Of a stretch of 19,173 nt of DNA, positions 1 through 6,680 are shown one piece after another. Positions within the stretch are counted from its first letter, which is position 1. The number at the start of each line of letters is the position of its first letter. The DNA lies in assembly GCA_018819005.1 (NCBI GenBank), contig JAHJQU010000413.1, positions 1-19,173 of the forward strand, written 5' to 3'. A program made the translations under genes and the position numbers. The notes beneath the pieces were generated by a model. The model searched no databases, was not told the DNA's origin, and was given only the letters and a program-made list of their open reading frames with translations. This DNA is from Pseudomonadota bacterium (GTDB lineage Bacteria > Desulfobacterota > Desulfobacteria > Desulfobacterales > RPRI01).

Positions 1-89
1 AAACCCTCGACCTGTTCCTGGATGCAGGCATTTCCGGAAACCTCGACGCCACCGATGTTTTAACATCTTTGCGCAGATTTGGGAATTAA
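1..89 (+). CDS. 3' end of an unidentified gene (partial)
   Basis: Reading from base 3, a frame of 28 codons ends at a TAA at 87-89. The visible peptide includes DLFLDAGISGNLDATDVL and ends in LRRFGN. It reads like genuine coding sequence and stops just before the repeat region. The segment NLDATDVLTSLRRFG loosely recalls the C-terminal half of a dockerin or EF-hand type repeat, but the usual calcium-binding acidic residues are mostly absent and only one half-repeat is visible, so no function is assigned. The start lies outside the window. Confidence 0.4.
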   Translation, partial: TLDLFLDAGISGNLDATDVLTSLRRFGN

Positions 90-130
90 TACTGTCTAAA
101 AACATCACCAGCACCAAAACAAAAAATCAT

Positions 131-336
131 TTGACAGGATTAACAGGATAATTTGGCCGCTTCGCGGAGGGTGATAAGCACAGTCAAAAATCCTGTCGAT
201 CCCTGGCCCAGACCTGGTTTTTCCGGTATCCAACATGCCATCGAGGAGTCGCGCCAGGGCGGGCCTGTTGATCCTGTCTAAATACTTTTGTGAAAAAAAC
301 TTATCTGACAGGATTTACAGGATTTGACGGATCAAC
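131..336. repeat. Interspersed repeat cluster R1 (TGACAGGATT family)
   Basis: This gene-free stretch (90-400) is filled largely by one repeat family. It has TTGACAGGATTAACAGGAT at 131-149, a hairpin CCGC-TTC-GCGG at 157-167, the long direct-repeat copy A (157-279), then CTAAATACTTTTGTGAAAAA and a second TGACAGGATTTACAGGATT at 306-324. AATCCTGTC-type and GACAGGATT-type ends are inverted relative to each other, so the unit can fold. Bases 305-336 match 1214-1245 with one mismatch. From about 337 to 400 I see nothing recognisable. Confidence 0.85.
157..279. repeat. Long direct repeat, copy A (123 bp)
   Basis: This segment aligns without gaps to 2283-2405 with about 10 mismatches counted by eye. 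Most differences are clustered in the middle (after CCTGGTTTTT). Both copies are in the same orientation and start with the hairpin CCGCTTCGCGG. The two copies bracket the whole accessory block, with 2,126 bp between their starts, so recombination between them could delete the toxin-antitoxin, HicB-like and GxxExxY genes together. Confidence 0.85.
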
Positions 337-400
337 TGCATCAGTCCACTCCGGAAGAGCGGCCTGAAACAAACATCCGGCAAGCGGATAGGATAACCTT

Positions 401-754
401 TTACAAAAACACCTTGTAATTGATATTTAACGCTTTACCAAGGCGCTTTGCCATTTCCTTGCCGATGGGGCGCTTGCCGTTCTCCATTTCGGAGATATGG
501 CGCTGAGGAATGCCGGCCAGTTTTGAAAGCTCGGTCTGTGTCAAACCTTCCCGGTATCTTGCTCCGGCCAAAGCCTTGCCGATAAGCTGTGCTTCCGAAC
601 ATTCAGGGTAGGCCTCACGCCAAGGGATAGATTCGGAAGTATCCACAAAGCCCAGGGGCTTCAGTGCGTCAACTGCGCTTGCCATGTTCGCAATGGGTCC
701 AATAAATCTTAATTCAATCTTTTCAATAGTGGGCTTTTTCGTGTGTGCCTGCAT
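401..754 (-). CDS. Xre-family antitoxin of a RelE/HigB-type toxin-antitoxin pair
   Basis: A 117-residue DNA-binding protein. It has an N-terminal extension of about 55 residues, then a helix-turn-helix domain at about residues 58-113. The two helices read LTQTELSKLAGIPQRHISEM, followed by ENGKRPIGKEMAKRLGKAL, a clear Xre/Cro pattern. The ATG at 754 has GAGG six bases upstream. It starts inside the 3' end of the toxin gene, overlapping by 32 bases, so the two are translationally linked with toxin first, as in higBA-type modules. It is expected to neutralise the toxin and repress the shared promoter. The family is clear; the exact subfamily (HigA or another Xre antitoxin) is not resolved. Confidence 0.88.
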   Translation of the reverse strand: MQAHTKKPTIEKIELRFIGPIANMASAVDALKPLGFVDTSESIPWREAYPECSEAQLIGKALAGARYREGLTQTELSKLAGIPQRHISEMENGKRPIGKEMAKRLGKALNINYKVFL

Positions 755-1001
755 ATATAACCTCGATCAATTTTATTTCTTTGTTCTTAACTTCCCATAT
801 TGCAACATATGTCGGACGGCCTTTCTTCAAATGGCAGTGATAGCGGCCGCCGGATAGGGTGCTGAAATTCGGCCAGTCTCCCCGGACAGGTCCGTTTTCC
901 TCCATATCTTTCTTTAAAGCAATTAGAAGATTCTGAACTTTTTCAGGCAGCTTCCTGACGCGCTTATGCAGCCCGGTCTTTTCCGTAACCGTCCATTTCA
1001 T
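723..1001 (-). CDS. RelE/HigB-type toxin (cytotoxic translational repressor)
   Basis: A 92-residue basic protein of the RelE/ParE fold, predicted to be a ribosome-dependent mRNA interferase that blocks translation. Visible features are the helical N-terminal part (VRKLPEKVQNLLIALKKDM), a central GDWPNFSTLSGGRYHCHLKKG segment typical of the cytotoxic translational repressor group, and a C-terminal beta segment IKLIEVIYAGTHEKAHY. An ATG at 1037 would add 12 residues (MLYTFYWYRIQS) but would begin beyond the palindrome. The ATG at 1001 gives the usual family length and has AGGA about nine bases upstream, so I prefer it. Its 3' end overlaps the antitoxin gene. RNase activity is inferred from the family only. 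Confidence 0.85.
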   Translation of the reverse strand: MKWTVTEKTGLHKRVRKLPEKVQNLLIALKKDMEENGPVRGDWPNFSTLSGGRYHCHLKKGRPTYVAIWEVKNKEIKLIEVIYAGTHEKAHY

Positions 1002-1012
1002 GCTTTGAATCC

Positions 1013-1031
1013 TATACCAATAAAAGGTATA
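1013..1031. promoter_or_regulatory. Candidate operator of the toxin-antitoxin pair
   Basis: A perfect inverted repeat TATACC-N7-GGTATA lies 12 bases upstream of the preferred toxin start. On the minus strand a TTGCTT element lies just upstream, so the palindrome sits in the likely promoter. Autoregulation through such a palindrome is usual for Xre-type antitoxins. That this is the bound site is inferred from position and symmetry. Confidence 0.55.
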
Positions 1032-1130
1032 AAGCAAGTTAAATTTATTTCGTCTGGGGAGAAAATAGGAGCAAATCGTCTTTCACCACCAGATTGCCCC
1101 TTCGCAGGCAGGCAACAATAAAAAATTATT

Positions 1131-1245
1131 TGACAGGATTTACAGGATTAACATGATGTTCTTCTCCCGGTTGGGAGAAAGGGGTCTAGGATTCCAGGGT
1201 TCAAGGATTCAATCTGACAGGATTTACAGGATTTGGCGGATCAAC
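1131..1245. repeat. Interspersed repeat copies R2 and R3 with a hairpin
   Basis: TGACAGGATTTACAGGATT starts at 1131 (continuing into AACATGAT, to 1157) and again at 1215 (to 1233), the latter followed by TGGCGGATCAAC as in cluster R1. Between them, TTCTCCC-GGTT-GGGAGAA at 1162-1179 is a perfect 7-bp hairpin, and GGATTC occurs twice nearby (about 1189 and 1205). There is no T-tract to make a convincing intrinsic terminator. Just upstream, CTTTCACCACCAGATTG (near 1080) closely resembles CTTTCTCCACCAGATTG near 2123, so the repeat neighbourhoods share further sequence. Confidence 0.75.
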
Positions 1246-1250
1246 AAACT

Positions 1251-1496
1251 TCAAGCAGCTATTGAAGTCACCTCATTACGAATAGTAATATTAGGATTCT
1301 GATTTTTTGAAGGAACGGGCAAACCCTGCTCTTTCAGTAAACTGACATGTTCGATCATTCCCCATTTCGCTTTGTAAACACAATCTTCAATTGAATGCCC
1401 AACACCAGAAAAGCCCAATAAGTCAGGTGAATAGAATCCAAAAAAATCGGGTTCTCCTGTTGCCTCAATAATCAAAGAATATTCTAAATCTATCAT
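1251..1496 (-). CDS. HicB-like antitoxin-family protein, apparently orphan
   Basis: An 81-residue protein with the HicB-like fold: YSLIIEATGEPDFFGFYSPDLLGFSGVGHSIEDCVYKAK. This has the pattern of a beta hairpin, then the conserved P-D-x-x-G-x-x-x-x-G-x-[ST]-x-E segment, then an amphipathic helix. HicB proteins normally block the HicA mRNA interferase. The start is well supported: GGAGGGG lies seven bases upstream of the ATG at 1496. No HicA-like double-stranded-RNA-binding-type small basic ORF is visible on either side; both flanks are repeat sequence. It also lacks an obvious C-terminal DNA-binding domain. It may be a remnant of a hicAB pair or a solitary HicB-fold protein. Confidence 0.72.
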   Translation of the reverse strand: MIDLEYSLIIEATGEPDFFGFYSPDLLGFSGVGHSIEDCVYKAKWGMIEHVSLLKEQGLPVPSKNQNPNITIRNEVTSIAA

Positions 1497-1518
1497 TTTA
1501 TATCCCCTCCTTCCATCA

Positions 1519-1610
1519 TGTTAATCCTGTCTAAAATCTTTTGTGAAAAAACACATTTGACAGGATTGACAGGATTAACAGGATGATTTGTCAGACCGCT
1601 TCGCGGAGGG
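1519..1610. repeat. Interspersed repeat copy R4
   Basis: One of the fullest units: TTAATCCTGTCTAAAATCTT, then TTGTGAAAAAAC, then TTTGACAGGATTGACAGGAT, TAACAGGAT and the hairpin CCGCTTCGCGG (1596-1606) followed by AGGG. The AATCCTGTC and GACAGGATT ends pair as an inverted repeat. It fills the gap between the HicB-like and GxxExxY genes and directly abuts the ribosome-binding site of the former. Confidence 0.85.
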
Positions 1611-1649
1611 GGAAACGCCGGTGAGGTCCAGATCACTCCGATCAGCAAC

Positions 1650-2030
1650 TTACGGCTTTTCTTTCGGTGTACGATATTTGCGTTTAACATCAACACCCGT
1701 TGAACCAAAATTGATCAGCAGGCCAACCTCAGCTCCGGTTGCCACCAAATAGTTCACCAACTGTGCCTCGTGAACCTTTCCGAGCCGTTCCACGGACTTT
1801 AGCTCGACAATCAGTTCATCTTCAACCAGCAGATCTGCAAAAAAATCGCCGACAACCTGATCTTTGTAGCGGACCTGTAGGGGGCTTTCCGGTTGTACTC
1901 GCAGTCCGGAGGCTTCAATTTCGATGATCATCGCTTTTCGATAGACGCTTTCCAAAAAGCCAAACCCCAGGTTGTTATAGACCTGGTAAGCGCAACCGAT
2001 CACTTTGCGGGTTACGCCTTCTTTCTCCAC
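1650..2030 (-). CDS. GxxExxY-family protein (PD-(D/E)XK-like)
   Basis: A 126-residue protein named for its N-terminal motif, here GFLESVY (about residues 24-30). It then shows the pattern of a PD-(D/E)XK-type nuclease core: an Asp in FFADLLVEDELIVELKSVE followed nine to ten residues later by E-L-K, then VHEAQLVNYLVATGAEVGLL and INFG. The family is widespread and often lies beside interspersed repeats in deltaproteobacteria and other phyla; its biological role is not established to my knowledge. The start is GTG at 2030 with AAGGGAG about eight bases upstream; no ATG fits. Both flanks are copies of the TGACAGGATT repeat, with R5 beginning 17 bases upstream of the start. Confidence 0.85.
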   Translation of the reverse strand: MEKEGVTRKVIGCAYQVYNNLGFGFLESVYRKAMIIEIEASGLRVQPESPLQVRYKDQVVGDFFADLLVEDELIVELKSVERLGKVHEAQLVNYLVATGAEVGLLINFGSTGVDVKRKYRTPKEKP

Positions 2031-2046
2031 CGAACAATCTCCCTTC

Positions 2047-2091
2047 TGACAGGATTTACAGGATTAACAGGATAATAAGACCGCTTCGCGG
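2047..2091. repeat. Interspersed repeat copy R5
   Basis: TGACAGGATTTACAGGATT at 2047-2065 continues through AACAGGATAATAAGA into the hairpin CCGCTTCGCGG (2081-2091). It begins a gene-free stretch (2031-2393) that is mostly repeat sequence. Between 2092 and 2192 lies a segment related to 1070-1115 (CCACCAGATTG and GGCAACAAT shared) and a GC-rich palindrome CCGGCTTCCGGCCGG. Confidence 0.8.
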
Positions 2092-2192
2092 AACCTGGAT
2101 CACATTATGGATCAAGTCATCTTTCTCCACCAGATTGTCTTCCTCGCCACAGGTGGTGGCTTATTGTCTGTCCGGCTTCCGGCCGGAAGGCA

Positions 2193-2405
2193 ACAATCCT
2201 GTAGATCCTGTTGATCCTGCCTAAATACTTTTGTGAAAAAAACTTATCTGACAGGATTTACATGATTAACATGATAATCAGACCGCTTCGCGGAGGGTGA
2301 TAAGCACAGTCAAAAATCCTGTCTATCCCTGGCCCAGACCTGGTTTTTTCGGTAGCCGGAATCCTATCGATGAGTCGCGCCAGGGCGGGCCTGTTAATCC
2401 TGTCT
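2193..2405. repeat. Interspersed repeat cluster R6 containing long direct repeat copy B
   Basis: It begins CAATCCTGTAGATCCTGTTG, passes through CTAAATACTTTTGTGAAAAA and TGACAGGATTTACATGATT, and then contains the 123-bp direct repeat copy B (2283-2405) matching 157-279. Its final AATCCTGTCT overlaps the 3' end of the sigma-54 activator gene on the opposite strand. Confidence 0.85.
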
Positions 2406-3730
2406 GAAATCTTGCAGTTTTTTCAGCGAAGAGACATCGATATTATACTTCTTCACCCGGTGCCAGAGGCTCCGCTGGTTGATGCCGAGAATCTGTGCGG
2501 CCCTCGCCTGAATTCCTCCGGCACGGGATATCGCCTCGATGATTATCCCCTTTTCAATCTCTCCCAGGCGGTCATCGAGTGACCTGCCGTCTTCAGTTCG
2601 TCCTGCAGTTGATCCGGGAAATTCTCCGGCAAGATTTTTCGGGAGATTGGCAGGTTCAATAATAGTTCCTTCGGCAAGAACAGCCGCCCGTTCGATTACA
2701 TTACGGAGTTCCCGGACGTTTCCCGGCCAGTCAAATCTCAGGAGAATCTGCATGGCCGCCGGAGATACCTCAATCGCTTTTTTTGATTGCTGCAGAAAGT
2801 GCTCTACAAGAAAGGGGATATCCTCCCTTCTTTCTCTCAACGGCGGAAGATGGATGGAAAAAACATTCAGACGGTAGAAGAGATCTTCCCGGAAGGCGGT
2901 ATCCTTTACCATCGCCGTCAAATTCTTGTTGGTAGCGGCAATAAAGCGGACATCCACGCGGATCTGACGCCCCCCCCTACACGTTCGAATTCCTTTTCCT
3001 GCAGAACACGCAGGAGTTTTGCCTGAGTCGCAAGGGGCATGTCTCCTATTTCATCGAGAAATATCGTTCCGCCGTCGGCGAGTTCGAATTTGCCTTTTTT
3101 CTGGGCAGCGGCGCCGGTGAAAGAGCCCTTCTCGTGGCCGAAGAGTTCGCTCTCAAGAAGGCCTTCCGGGATGGCAACACAGTTGAGCTTTATAAAGGGT
3201 TTCCCCTTCCGCAAGCTCTGTTCGCAGATGCCGGCCGCTATCAGTTCCTTGCCTGTGCCGCTTTCGCCTGAAATGAGAACAGTAGAATCGGTGGGCGCCA
3301 CCTTCATTATCTGCCCGAAGATCGCGCGCATGGCCCGGCTCTGACCAATGATTTCCGGGAAGAGTTCCCTCACCTCCACTTTGTTCAGAATAGTCGTGAC
3401 CTGGTCAAGAACGCGGTGGATATGCTCGATATTTTCGGAAGGAGTTACCGCATTACCTTGAGAAGGCCGTATCATTACAGGGAGCTTTTCGGCGGTCTTT
3501 ACGAAGCGGGTAATCGGACTGAGTATAAATCGAAGGATTAAATAGCTGCACACAAAAGAAAAGAGTATGGAAGCAAGGCCGAGCCAGAAAATCGGCCATC
3601 CAGGATCAGATTTCAGCCCGGAATAACGGGACATAACATGGTAGGTCATGATTACGACAATCAGCGATATCCCGCTGAAAATGGCAGGAATCAGGATATA
3701 GGGGCTGATGGAGATTTTTCCGCGTTTCAC
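2394..3730 (-). pseudogene. Membrane-anchored sigma-54-dependent transcriptional activator, frameshifted
   Basis: Two overlapping frames (3730 to about 2970, then about 2970 to 2394) together encode one bacterial enhancer-binding protein. The N-terminus has two membrane segments (about residues 11-30 and 45-68) and no receiver domain. The AAA+ domain follows with Walker A GESGTGKE (155-162), GSFTGA (202-207, a variant of the sigma-54 contact loop GAFTGA) and Walker B GTIFLDEIGD. The frame breaks at VGG, coded by eight G on the minus strand (2970-2977). The second frame resumes RQIRVDVRFIAATN and continues through the arginine-finger region to a Fis-type helix-turn-helix (RAAQILGINQRSLWHRVKKY). 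Nine or six G would restore the frame. It overlaps the platform gene by four bases (ATGA), so it belongs to the pilus operon. The last codons (DFRQD and stop) lie in repeat R6. Confidence 0.88.
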
Positions 3731-4950
3731 TTAACCATCTTGGTCATATCCCACATCGGCAGGAAGATCGCAAGGGCGAAAAAACCGACGACGGCGGCGA
3801 GACCCACAACAAGGATAGGGCCGAGCGCGTCAGAAAGTCCCTTTACCGCGTAGGAGACCTCGTCATCGTAATGAACGGAGACCTGGTGCAGCATGTCCTC
3901 GATGTTGCCCGACTCCTCTCCTATGGCGACCATGTCAACCACCATCGGTGGAAAGTACTTTGCCTTTTTTAAAGGTCCCGCTATCCCCTGCCCTTCCCTT
4001 ATCTTTTCGCGGACTATTTCAAACTCCCGTGAAATGGCCGAATTGCCGATAGTCCCGGAGAGAATATCAAGCGACTGCATCACCGGAACGCCGCTTGCGT
4101 GCAAAATGGAAAAGATGCTGGCAAAGCGGGACATGGCCGCCTTTTGAAACAGGGGGCCAAACAACGGCAACTTAAGCAAAAAGGCGTCGAGGACATAGCG
4201 TCCTTTTACAGTACTAAACCACCACCGGAGCCCTATTATCAATCCGAACACCACCGGGATAGCGATGCTCCAGTAATCCGCAATGATCGCATAGAGAAAT
4301 AACGCTATTTTTGTTGGGATGGGCAGCTCCAGTCCGACTTTGGCAAACATGGATGCAAATTTGGGGATAACGAAGGTGAGCAGAATGAAAAAGGCGAGGC
4401 CCAGAGCTATCAAAACGATAATCGGGTATTGCAGGGCGGATTTGATATCGCTCTTTACCTTTGCTTCATGTTCGATAATCTTGATCAGACGGTCGAGGAC
4501 ATTGATAATGGTACCACTTGCCTCGCCTGCGCTTACCATGCTGAGATAAAGGGGGGTAAATATCGTGGGGTGTTGCTTCATCGCGTCATATAGCGTTGCC
4601 CCCGTCCTGATATCCTCTCCGATGGTCGAAACAACTTTTTTCAGGGTTTTGTGCTCGGTCTGGTTTTCTAAAACCTCGAAGATTCTGATGATGGGAATAC
4701 CCGCATGCATCATGGAGCGAAACTGCTTTGAAAATAAGATAAGATCTTTGCTGCTGATGCCGATTCTTGCATTGATTTTGTCTAACAGTGAAATGCCGGA
4801 GGCCTTGGCCGCGCTTGCCGGAGTTATACCTGATGGGATATACCCTTTTGAAAGCAGAAAGCTTTCCACCGATTCCACGGAATCGGCCTCGACTGATCCC
4901 GAAACATTTGCGCCGCTTTCATCAATTGCCTGATAGGAAAAAGAAGCCAT
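3727..4950 (-). CDS. Pilus/type II secretion inner-membrane platform protein (PilC/GspF/MshG-like)
   Basis: A 407-residue polytopic protein, the usual length for GspF/PilC. It anchors the assembly ATPase at the inner membrane and is thought to convert its motion into pilin extraction. The N-terminal segment SYQAIDESGANVSGSVEA is typical. Two T2SSF domains follow (about residues 65-190 and 270-395), with membrane segments around ALGLAFFILLTFVIPKF, IPVVFGLIIGLRWW and the C-terminal VVGLAAVVGFFALAIFLPMW. The family pattern GE-[AS]-G appears in both halves (SAGEASG and AIGEESG). It starts four bases after the ATPase stop, which implies coupled expression, and its stop overlaps the next start. Position directly after the MshE-like gene supports an MshG assignment. 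Confidence 0.93.
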   Translation of the reverse strand: MASFSYQAIDESGANVSGSVEADSVESVESFLLSKGYIPSGITPASAAKASGISLLDKINARIGISSKDLILFSKQFRSMMHAGIPIIRIFEVLENQTEHKTLKKVVSTIGEDIRTGATLYDAMKQHPTIFTPLYLSMVSAGEASGTIINVLDRLIKIIEHEAKVKSDIKSALQYPIIVLIALGLAFFILLTFVIPKFASMFAKVGLELPIPTKIALFLYAIIADYWSIAIPVVFGLIIGLRWWFSTVKGRYVLDAFLLKLPLFGPLFQKAAMSRFASIFSILHASGVPVMQSLDILSGTIGNSAISREFEIVREKIREGQGIAGPLKKAKYFPPMVVDMVAIGEESGNIEDMLHQVSVHYDDEVSYAVKGLSDALGPILVVGLAAVVGFFALAIFLPMWDMTKMVK

Positions 4951-4954
4951 AAGG

Positions 4955-6664
4955 TTACACCATGACCGCCGAAGCGGCCTCCTCGAGTGTCGTAATCCCC
5001 TGAATCACCTTGGTAGCGGCGTCGTCTTTGAGGGTCCGGAGCTTCCCTGCCGCAACGGCCGCCCGCGTTATCTCCTGGGACGATTTTCTCTTCAGAATCA
5101 TCTCCTGGATCATTTCATCGTTAGCCAAAACCTCGAAGATGCCCGTCCTTCCCTTATAACCGGTTTCCATGCACTGGTAGCAGCCTTTGCCGCGCTGAAA
5201 ATCGACATTTTCCAACTTATCAAGACCCCAGGCGACAAGAACTGCCTCAGACGGCCGGTACGACTCTTTGCAGTATGGGCAGATGGTTCTCACCAGCCGC
5301 TGGGCGAAGGAGACCAGGAGCGCCGAAGAAACGAGAAAAGGTTCGACCCCCATATCGATGAAGCGGGTAATAGCGCCGGCGGCATCATTCGTATGGAGCG
5401 TGCTGAGCAGACGATGGCCGGTCTGGGCGGCCTGGATGGCGATGCCGGCCGTTTCGGAATCCCGTATCTCCCCAACCATTATGATATCGGGATCCTGGCG
5501 GAGGATAGCCCGGAGACCGCTCGCGAACGTCATGCCGGCCTTGCGGTTTAGCTGTACCTGCCGGATGCTTTCGATCCGGTATTCGACGGGATCTTCGAGG
5601 GTGACAAGATGCATATCCGGCCGGTTAAGTTCGTTCAGGATAGCGTAGAGGCTGGTGCTCTTGCCGCTTCCCGTCGGTCCGGTGCTCAGGATCATGCCGT
5701 AGGCCTTGTGGACCATATTTTGGACTTTTTCGCGATCCGACTCCACCATTCCGAGACGGTCGAGGGTATAGATGCTTGCGCTCATGTCGAGAAGTCGCAT
5801 GACGACATTTTCACCATAGAGCGTGGGCATGCAGGAGACACGGATGTTGATCTCCCTTTTCTCGATCTTGAGCGTAAAGCGCCCGTCCTGAGGAATACGT
5901 GAAATGGTTATATCCATGTTCGCCAGAATCTTCAGCCTGGCTATGATAGGCAGAGAAAATGATTTCGGTGGAGGAGGCACGTCGTAGAGCTTACCGTCGA
6001 TCCGGAACCGGATCTGCATTGTCTTGACCATCGGGCTGATGTGGATGTCGCTTGCTCCCTCCCGTACTGCCTGGGCAAAGATGGAGTTGACCAGACGGAC
6101 CACCGGGGCTTCACCGGCCATATCCATCAGTGAAGAGATATTTATCTCTTCAGTAGCCCGATCCTCGTTCTTTGCCGTAACTTCGGTTTCGGTATCAATT
6201 TCGAGGGTTTCCAGTACGCCGCCCATGCTGGACTGTATTCCGTAAAGGCTGCTGATAAGCTGGTTGACTTCCCGTTCAGTGCATACAACCGGTTCAACCT
6301 CGTAATCGGTCAGGACTTCGATAGCATCGAGAGCCTTGATATCGAGCGGATCGGTCATGGCGACGTTCAGGAGCCTTCCTATTTTGCGGAGGGGCGCCAA
6401 CTGGTACTTCTGGGCTTTATCGAGCGGGATCAGGGTGGTGAGCTGGATGTCGAGAGGATACAGAGCGGGGTTATATTTCTCGATCTTGAGCTGCCGGCTC
6501 AACAGATCAACGATCTGGCTTTCAGTGGCCATTCCGCGGCGGATTATGTACTGTCCTAGCTTAATACCGGCCTTTTTCTGTTCCTCCAGGGCGTGCCTGA
6601 GCAACTGTTCCGTTATCAGTTCGCCCTCGACGAGCATCTCTCCCAGTCTCTTTTTTACGATCAT
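4955..6664 (-). CDS. Pilus assembly ATPase (PilB/GspE/MshE-like)
   Basis: A 569-residue cytoplasmic motor ATPase that powers pilin polymerisation. The N-terminus carries an MshEN-type domain: RLGEMLVEGELITEQLLRHA (6-25) and KLGQYIIRRGMATESQIVDL (35-54), each followed by a Gln. The core has Walker A GPTGSGKS (329-336), the Asp box LVTLEDPVEY (353-362), Walker B DPDIIMVGEIRDSET (391-405) and the His box QTGHRLLSTLHTNDA. Four cysteines (462, 465, 495, 498) form the zinc site CPYC...CYQC of extension ATPases, which PilT-type retraction ATPases lack. The ATG at 6664 has GAGAGGG about nine bases upstream. It is intact and is followed four bases later by the platform gene. The MshEN domain in MshE binds cyclic di-GMP; whether it does so here is inference. 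Confidence 0.94.
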   Translation of the reverse strand: MIVKKRLGEMLVEGELITEQLLRHALEEQKKAGIKLGQYIIRRGMATESQIVDLLSRQLKIEKYNPALYPLDIQLTTLIPLDKAQKYQLAPLRKIGRLLNVAMTDPLDIKALDAIEVLTDYEVEPVVCTEREVNQLISSLYGIQSSMGGVLETLEIDTETEVTAKNEDRATEEINISSLMDMAGEAPVVRLVNSIFAQAVREGASDIHISPMVKTMQIRFRIDGKLYDVPPPPKSFSLPIIARLKILANMDITISRIPQDGRFTLKIEKREINIRVSCMPTLYGENVVMRLLDMSASIYTLDRLGMVESDREKVQNMVHKAYGMILSTGPTGSGKSTSLYAILNELNRPDMHLVTLEDPVEYRIESIRQVQLNRKAGMTFASGLRAILRQDPDIIMVGEIRDSETAGIAIQAAQTGHRLLSTLHTNDAAGAITRFIDMGVEPFLVSSALLVSFAQRLVRTICPYCKESYRPSEAVLVAWGLDKLENVDFQRGKGCYQCMETGYKGRTGIFEVLANDEMIQEMILKRKSSQEITRAAVAAGKLRTLKDDAATKVIQGITTLEEAASAVMV

Positions 6665-6680
6665 ATATTATCCCTCTCGA

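Noticed and set aside
1162..1179. Hairpin TTCTCCC-GGTT-GGGAGAA as a terminator
   Set aside because: There is no T-tract on either strand after the stem; it is kept only as a structural note.
1493..1708. 71-codon minus-strand frame
   Set aside because: It runs through repeat R4, encodes repeat-derived NPVNPVNPVK, and its end is the ribosome-binding site of the HicB-like gene.
131..2405. Repeats considered as a CRISPR array
   Set aside because: Copies vary in length and content, the spacing is irregular, genes lie between copies, and no Cas gene is present.
131..2405. Integron cassette array with attC sites
   Set aside because: No integron integrase and no attC-type core (GTTRRRY with paired R and L boxes) could be recognised; only the layout is similar.
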